From: Terriglobia bacterium
Lineage (GTDB): Bacteria; Acidobacteriota; Terriglobia; JAJPHL01
Direction of reading: 5' to 3'
Length of the DNA stretch: 64,000 nt
Assembly (NCBI GenBank): GCA_021325275.1
Contig: JAJPHL010000011.1
Location: 1 to 64,000, forward strand
Positions 60,756 through 64,000 of this stretch are shown here, in pieces. Made by a program: the position numbers and the translations under genes. The stretch's first letter is position 1. Each line of letters opens with the position of its first letter. The notes below the pieces were generated by a model. The model worked only from the letters and a program-made list of their open reading frames with translations. It was not told the DNA's origin and did not search any database.

Positions 60756-61756
60756 TATCGGGAACCGAGCGGATAGAACAGCAAATCCTCTTTCAACTCG
60801 CGCAGTGACGACGCGGCGATCAAACCGTCCTGATGTACTTCGGTCACGGAGCTGGAGATCAGCGGGCGGACTTGCTGGTAACAGAGCGGCGAAATGTAGA
60901 CGCGGCCACCGGAGCGATTGATTTCCGCGATCCCCGCGCGATCGTCGGGATGTACCATGCGCAAGCGCGCCAGTTCCGCGGGCTTCAAGTAGTGCGCAAA
61001 ACTCTGGCGGAAACGCTCTTGAATGCTGGTGTCGGTGACGATCATGGCGAACGGTCCCTTGCGCGCCGACGCCAAGATCAATTTCAAAAATTTCGGGTCG
61101 AGACGCAGCCTCAGAATTTTTTTCCGATACCGTTGCGCCAGACGCGCGCCCTCTTCCCAGTGAAAATCGGTGGTGGCGAAAAAATCGGCGTGGCGCAGCA
61201 CTTGATCGAGTCCCGGGGGCGGCGACGCGGCGAATGCCTCAACGGGTTCGGCCTTTATACCGAGCTTGTTTTCCAGTTCCAACGCGAACATGCGCGTTTG
61301 TTCGCGATTGCATTCGAGAATCGCGCAGGTCACCGGCGCCGCGGCGCCTTTCAGCGCCGCCCTGGTCCCGTTCTTCTGGCGCAGCGACAGCAAATGCACC
61401 AAGCGGCGCGGCGTCAAATTCAAGCGCGACGCTTCGCTCTCCACGCGATCGAGAAATTCCACCACGCTGCGGCGATAGACGCTCTCCACCTTGCCGCGGC
61501 CCGAGCGCACGAAGACGCCGGACTGCGGGCGAATCTCCACTAGTCCCGCGCGGCGCAACGCACGATAGATTTTGAACGCCGTTTTCAGATTGATCCCGCC
61601 GTCCTCGGCGAGTTGGCGGACTGTGGGCAGCCGGGACCCGGGTGAGATCGTCCCGAAGTGCAGCATGTTCACGAACTGGTCGCGCACTTGATCGAAGAAG
61701 GGCCGGTCGCTGTGGCGGTCGATTTCGAAGCGCAGAGGATGATTCCGCGTGGACAT
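60755..61756 (-). CDS. GntR-family transcriptional regulator
   Basis: This 333-residue protein has an N-terminal GntR winged helix (residues 1-75; RPFFDQVRDQFVN, GSRLPTVRQLAED, LKTAFKIYRALRRAGLVEIRPQSGVFV). A long C-terminal domain contains VTCAILECNREQTRMFA and PFAMIVTDTSI, unlike the common FCD or UTRA effector domains. The ATG at 61756 fits the canonical start; longer frames are unlikely. One-base overlap with hemH suggests haem- or porphyrin-linked control, but the ligand and sites are unknown. Confidence 0.88.
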   Translation of the reverse strand: MSTRNHPLRFEIDRHSDRPFFDQVRDQFVNMLHFGTISPGSRLPTVRQLAEDGGINLKTAFKIYRALRRAGLVEIRPQSGVFVRSGRGKVESVYRRSVVEFLDRVESEASRLNLTPRRLVHLLSLRQKNGTRAALKGAAAPVTCAILECNREQTRMFALELENKLGIKAEPVEAFAASPPPGLDQVLRHADFFATTDFHWEEGARLAQRYRKKILRLRLDPKFLKLILASARKGPFAMIVTDTSIQERFRQSFAHYLKPAELARLRMVHPDDRAGIAEINRSGGRVYISPLCYQQVRPLISSSVTEVHQDGLIAASSLRELKEDLLFYPLGSR

Positions 61757-61772
61757 GGCAGGACAGTCTAGT

Positions 61773-61934
61773 TCAACTCTCAGTTGTAAAGTCGCAAGCT
61801 TCGCGGCAGTCGGTGCAATAGTAACAGCCGTCGGAGCAGAGGCGCGGATCGTTATCCGATTTGCAGATTTGGCAATAACGCTCGCACTGGCATCTTTCCT
61901 CCTCGAGCCCGCACATATTGCAAATGTATGCCAT
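61773..61934 (-). CDS. Very cysteine-rich mini-protein, 53 residues
   Basis: The peptide begins MAYICNMCGLEEERCQC and contains eleven cysteines in 53 residues, grouped as CxxC, CxC and CxxC-like pairs (YCQIC, YYCTDC). This suggests binding of two or more zinc ions or a small iron-sulfur cluster. No family is recognised with certainty. The ATG at 61934 has GGGAG about 10 bases upstream and is preferred to a start at 61979. It is 16 bases upstream of the GntR regulator on the same strand, so they may form one message with hemH. Confidence 0.7.
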   Translation of the reverse strand: MAYICNMCGLEEERCQCERYCQICKSDNDPRLCSDGCYYCTDCREACDFTTES

Positions 61935-62052
61935 GGCGTCCGCTCCCAGCTCCCAGCTTCGGAAATTAGAATATAGCACCGCGCGGGCACGGACGCCCGG
62001 GAAAACGAATCTTTACGCGCGAGGCGCTCTCGGCGGATAATTGCAGGTTCCC

Positions 62053-63027
62053 ATGGAACTCCGTAAGGATCCGGTTACACAAAGTTGGATGCTGGTGGGT
62101 GACGAAGCGCCCGTGGTTTCCACGGGTGACTCGGGCGCCGCGTGCGAGTGGTGCACCGGTGGACGCCTGGAGTCCAGGCGGCCGATTCTGGTTTCGCCTG
62201 GCGGCGTCCGAGTGTACCCGCATCCGCGGCCGACCTTTCAGATCGAAGGATCGCCGAGCCATGCGGGCGAAGGACTCTACGACCGCATGCGAACTGTCGG
62301 CGCGCACGAAGTAGTGCTGGAAAGCGCGGCGCACGAGCGGCAATTGTCGGTGGCGTCGGATCACGAAGTATCCGACGTGCTGAATGTTTTCGCCGCGCGC
62401 ATCGTCGACCTGAAGAAAGACCAGCGATTCCGTTACGTCACCGTTTTCAAAAACAGCGGACGCCTGGGCGGCGAGGAATTTTCGCACGCGCACTCGCAGA
62501 TCACCGCCACGCCATTCATCCCGCGCCGCATGGTCTACGTATTGAAGTCGGCGCGCGCGCATTTTCAAGCCAAAGAACGCTGCGTGTTTTGCGACATCGT
62601 GCAAGAGGAAGAAAGCCGCGGCGTGCGCGTGGTGGAGACCACGCCCAACTACATCGCGCTTTGTCCGTTCGCGCCCCGCGTGCCGTATGAACTTTGGATT
62701 CTTCCCAGATATCACGCCGCGTCCTATGAGGAAGACCTCGGGTCGCGCGCCGGAGCGTCGTTGGAGTTGGCCGGCGTGGTGCGGCGATCGCTCGCGCGGG
62801 TGAAGCACATCACCGACGATTGCCACATGGTGCTGCACACCACGCCGAACACCTCGACGCAGCGCGGCGTGACGGTCCAATGGACGACCATCGCCGACGA
62901 TTACCATTGGCACATCGAGGTGCTCCCGATTGTCGAGAAGCGCACGCGCGCCTACAGCATCAAAGAGGTGTACTACTGCCCGGTGAGTCCCGAGAAGGCG
63001 GCCGAGGAATTGCGGCGATCGAGCTAG
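62053..63027 (+). CDS. galT: Galactose-1-phosphate uridylyltransferase-like protein
   Basis: This 324-residue HIT-superfamily protein has the nucleotidyl-transfer motif HAHSQ (145-149), in which the second histidine forms the UMP adduct. Zinc-type cysteine pairs lie at CEWC (31-34) and CVFC (177-180). The active-site sequence FKNSGRLGGEEFSHAHSQ is typical of bacterial GalT-like enzymes. It likely converts galactose 1-phosphate and UDP-glucose, but related uridylyl- or adenylyltransferases remain possible. Its stop overlaps the convergent permease by 4 bases. Confidence 0.85.
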   Translation: MELRKDPVTQSWMLVGDEAPVVSTGDSGAACEWCTGGRLESRRPILVSPGGVRVYPHPRPTFQIEGSPSHAGEGLYDRMRTVGAHEVVLESAAHERQLSVASDHEVSDVLNVFAARIVDLKKDQRFRYVTVFKNSGRLGGEEFSHAHSQITATPFIPRRMVYVLKSARAHFQAKERCVFCDIVQEEESRGVRVVETTPNYIALCPFAPRVPYELWILPRYHAASYEEDLGSRAGASLELAGVVRRSLARVKHITDDCHMVLHTTPNTSTQRGVTVQWTTIADDYHWHIEVLPIVEKRTRAYSIKEVYYCPVSPEKAAEELRRSS

Positions 63028-64000
63028 CTCGACCGTAGCGCGGCCATCGGATCGATGCGCGATGCGCGCCACGCGGGCACATATCCCGCCGCCGCGGCCG
63101 CGGCGATCAGCAGCGCGGCCATTCCCGCAAAGGTCACTGGATCGCCGGGCGTGACACCGAACAGCAAGCTCCCGAGCGCGCCCGAGAGTGCACGCGCGCC
63201 GGCCATTCCCAACGCGAGTCCTAGCGCCCCCAGCGTCAGCGTGCGCAACAGCACGCGCCCCTGGACGTCTTGTGGCGTTGCACCAAGGGCGATGCGGATT
63301 CCGATTTCCTGTACGCGCTGGCTCACCGAATAGGAAACCACGGCGTAAATTCCCAACGACGCCAACAGCGACGCGAAGGCCGCGAATCCCGTCAACAAAA
63401 GAACGAGAAAACGCCGCGGCGAAACGGCGCGGTCGACTAAACCTTGCAGCGTGCGAAAGTCGCCGATCGGCAGATTGGGATCCACGCGGCGAAGCGCGTC
63501 ACGAGCGGCGGACGCTAGCGCGTCGGGCGCGAGCGACGTACGCAGCACCAATTCCATCGACGCGAAATCGCCGGTTTGGCGCAACGGAATGTACATCTCG
63601 TTTCCACCCGGCGTCTCGACGGCCTCATGTCGCACGTCGGCCACCACGCCCACCACGCGCCGTCCGCCGTTTTGGGTGACCATTTTTCCTATGGCGTCCT
63701 CGCCGGGCCACAGCGTTCGCGCCAGCGTTTGATTGATCATGACGACGGGCTCGGTCGAGGCGCGATCGTCCGCTGTAAACTCGCGGCCCGCGATCAATCG
63801 CACGCCGGTCGCTTCCAGGTATCCGTCGGTCACCACGCGGATGAACGCTTCCGGCGTGCGACCGCGCGGATAGACCACCCCTCTCGCGCCGACACCCCAG
63901 GAGCGCTCGCTGGCCAGCGGAATCGCGTCGGTGATTCCGGCCGCGGCGATTCCCGGAACGGCGCGAGCCTGTCGCAATAAATCGTCAACATAGATATTTT
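63024..64000 (-). CDS. FtsX/MacB-like permease, C-terminal part (truncated by window end)
   Basis: The 325 visible residues cover the second periplasmic domain and terminal FtsX block. Motifs are FASLLASLGIYAVVSYSVSQRVQEIGIRIALGA and the closing ARRASRVDP-like WRASRIDPMAALRSS. It resembles the ADOP series at 2457-12965 but lacks the RYE ending. The frame runs open through the window edge (NIYVDDLLRQARAVPG precedes the visible start), so the true start lies outside. The ATPase partner, if any, is not visible. Confidence 0.88.
   Translation of the reverse strand, partial: NIYVDDLLRQARAVPGIAAAGITDAIPLASERSWGVGARGVVYPRGRTPEAFIRVVTDGYLEATGVRLIAGREFTADDRASTEPVVMINQTLARTLWPGEDAIGKMVTQNGGRRVVGVVADVRHEAVETPGGNEMYIPLRQTGDFASMELVLRTSLAPDALASAARDALRRVDPNLPIGDFRTLQGLVDRAVSPRRFLVLLLTGFAAFASLLASLGIYAVVSYSVSQRVQEIGIRIALGATPQDVQGRVLLRTLTLGALGLALGMAGARALSGALGSLLFGVTPGDPVTFAGMAALLIAAAAAAGYVPAWRASRIDPMAALRSS

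Noticed and set aside
1-64000. tRNA or rRNA genes
   Set aside because: All gaps were inspected by eye for cloverleaf-like or rRNA-like sequence; none was convincing, though a dedicated search was not possible.

Overview
The window looks like chromosome of an Acidobacteriota bacterium, most likely of the Bryobacterales / Candidatus Solibacter type. The diagnostic families are a PadR regulator followed by four tandem orphan permeases of the ADOP type (2064-12965), a TIGR03435-type secreted protein (1120-1875), a quinoprotein that has lost its cofactor residues (22445-24148), and many secreted or Tat-exported enzymes. The DNA is GC-rich, genes are densely packed, and many junctions overlap by 1-8 bases. 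No rRNA, tRNA, CRISPR array, insertion sequence or prophage was recognised. The content reads as core and niche-adaptive chromosome, not a mobile island.

Layout. 1-2000: a broken small secreted gene, a secreted cyclophilin and the TIGR03435 protein. 2000-13000: PadR plus four ADOP permeases, linked by three identical 8-base stop/start overlaps and preceded by repeated GTAGA-containing sites. 13000-18600: DinB-like protein, dihaem cytochrome with TPR, a REP-like repeat field, AI-2E permease, PilZ protein, small membrane protein, acetyltransferase and Kir potassium channel. 18600-22000: Gfo/Idh/MocA oxidoreductase, release factor 1 and DUF1385. 22000-26500: a three-gene operon (Tat-exported sugar isomerase, dihaem cytochrome, empty quinoprotein) and a CBS-pair protein. 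26680-33070: chemosensory operon cheA-cheW-mcp-cheB-cheR with no cheY. 33160-40640: S9 peptidase, a GT-C membrane protein, and a divergent GH39/GH31 pair. 40820-42340: PAS-GAF-GGDEF diguanylate cyclase. 42350-48020: two acyl-CoA dehydrogenases divergent from two acyl-CoA ligases, resembling a heteromeric dehydrogenase system. 48060-57220: KDPG aldolase, PPi-type phosphofructokinase, a D-threonine-aldolase-like enzyme, SGNH hydrolase, membrane phosphodiesterase, glycerate kinase, hydroxyacid reductase and M20 peptidase. 57200-64000: a second GT-C protein, small secreted protein, ferrochelatase with GntR regulator, an 11-cysteine mini-protein, GalT, and a permease cut by the window end.

How the parts relate. 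Several genes touch cyclic-di-GMP: a cyclase with an intact GGEEF and I-site, a PilZ protein with both binding motifs, and a CheA with two MshEN-like 24-residue motifs where its CheY-binding domain would normally lie. The carbon genes connect glyoxylate or hydroxypyruvate through glycerate to 2-phosphoglycerate, KDPG cleavage, and reversible PPi-dependent glycolysis. Secreted peptidases and glycosidases suggest a heterotrophic soil lifestyle. Intergenic spacers repeatedly hold long hairpins built from short iterated units. These, the CheA linker, the ADOP/PadR module and the empty quinoprotein operon are the parts most worth a second look.
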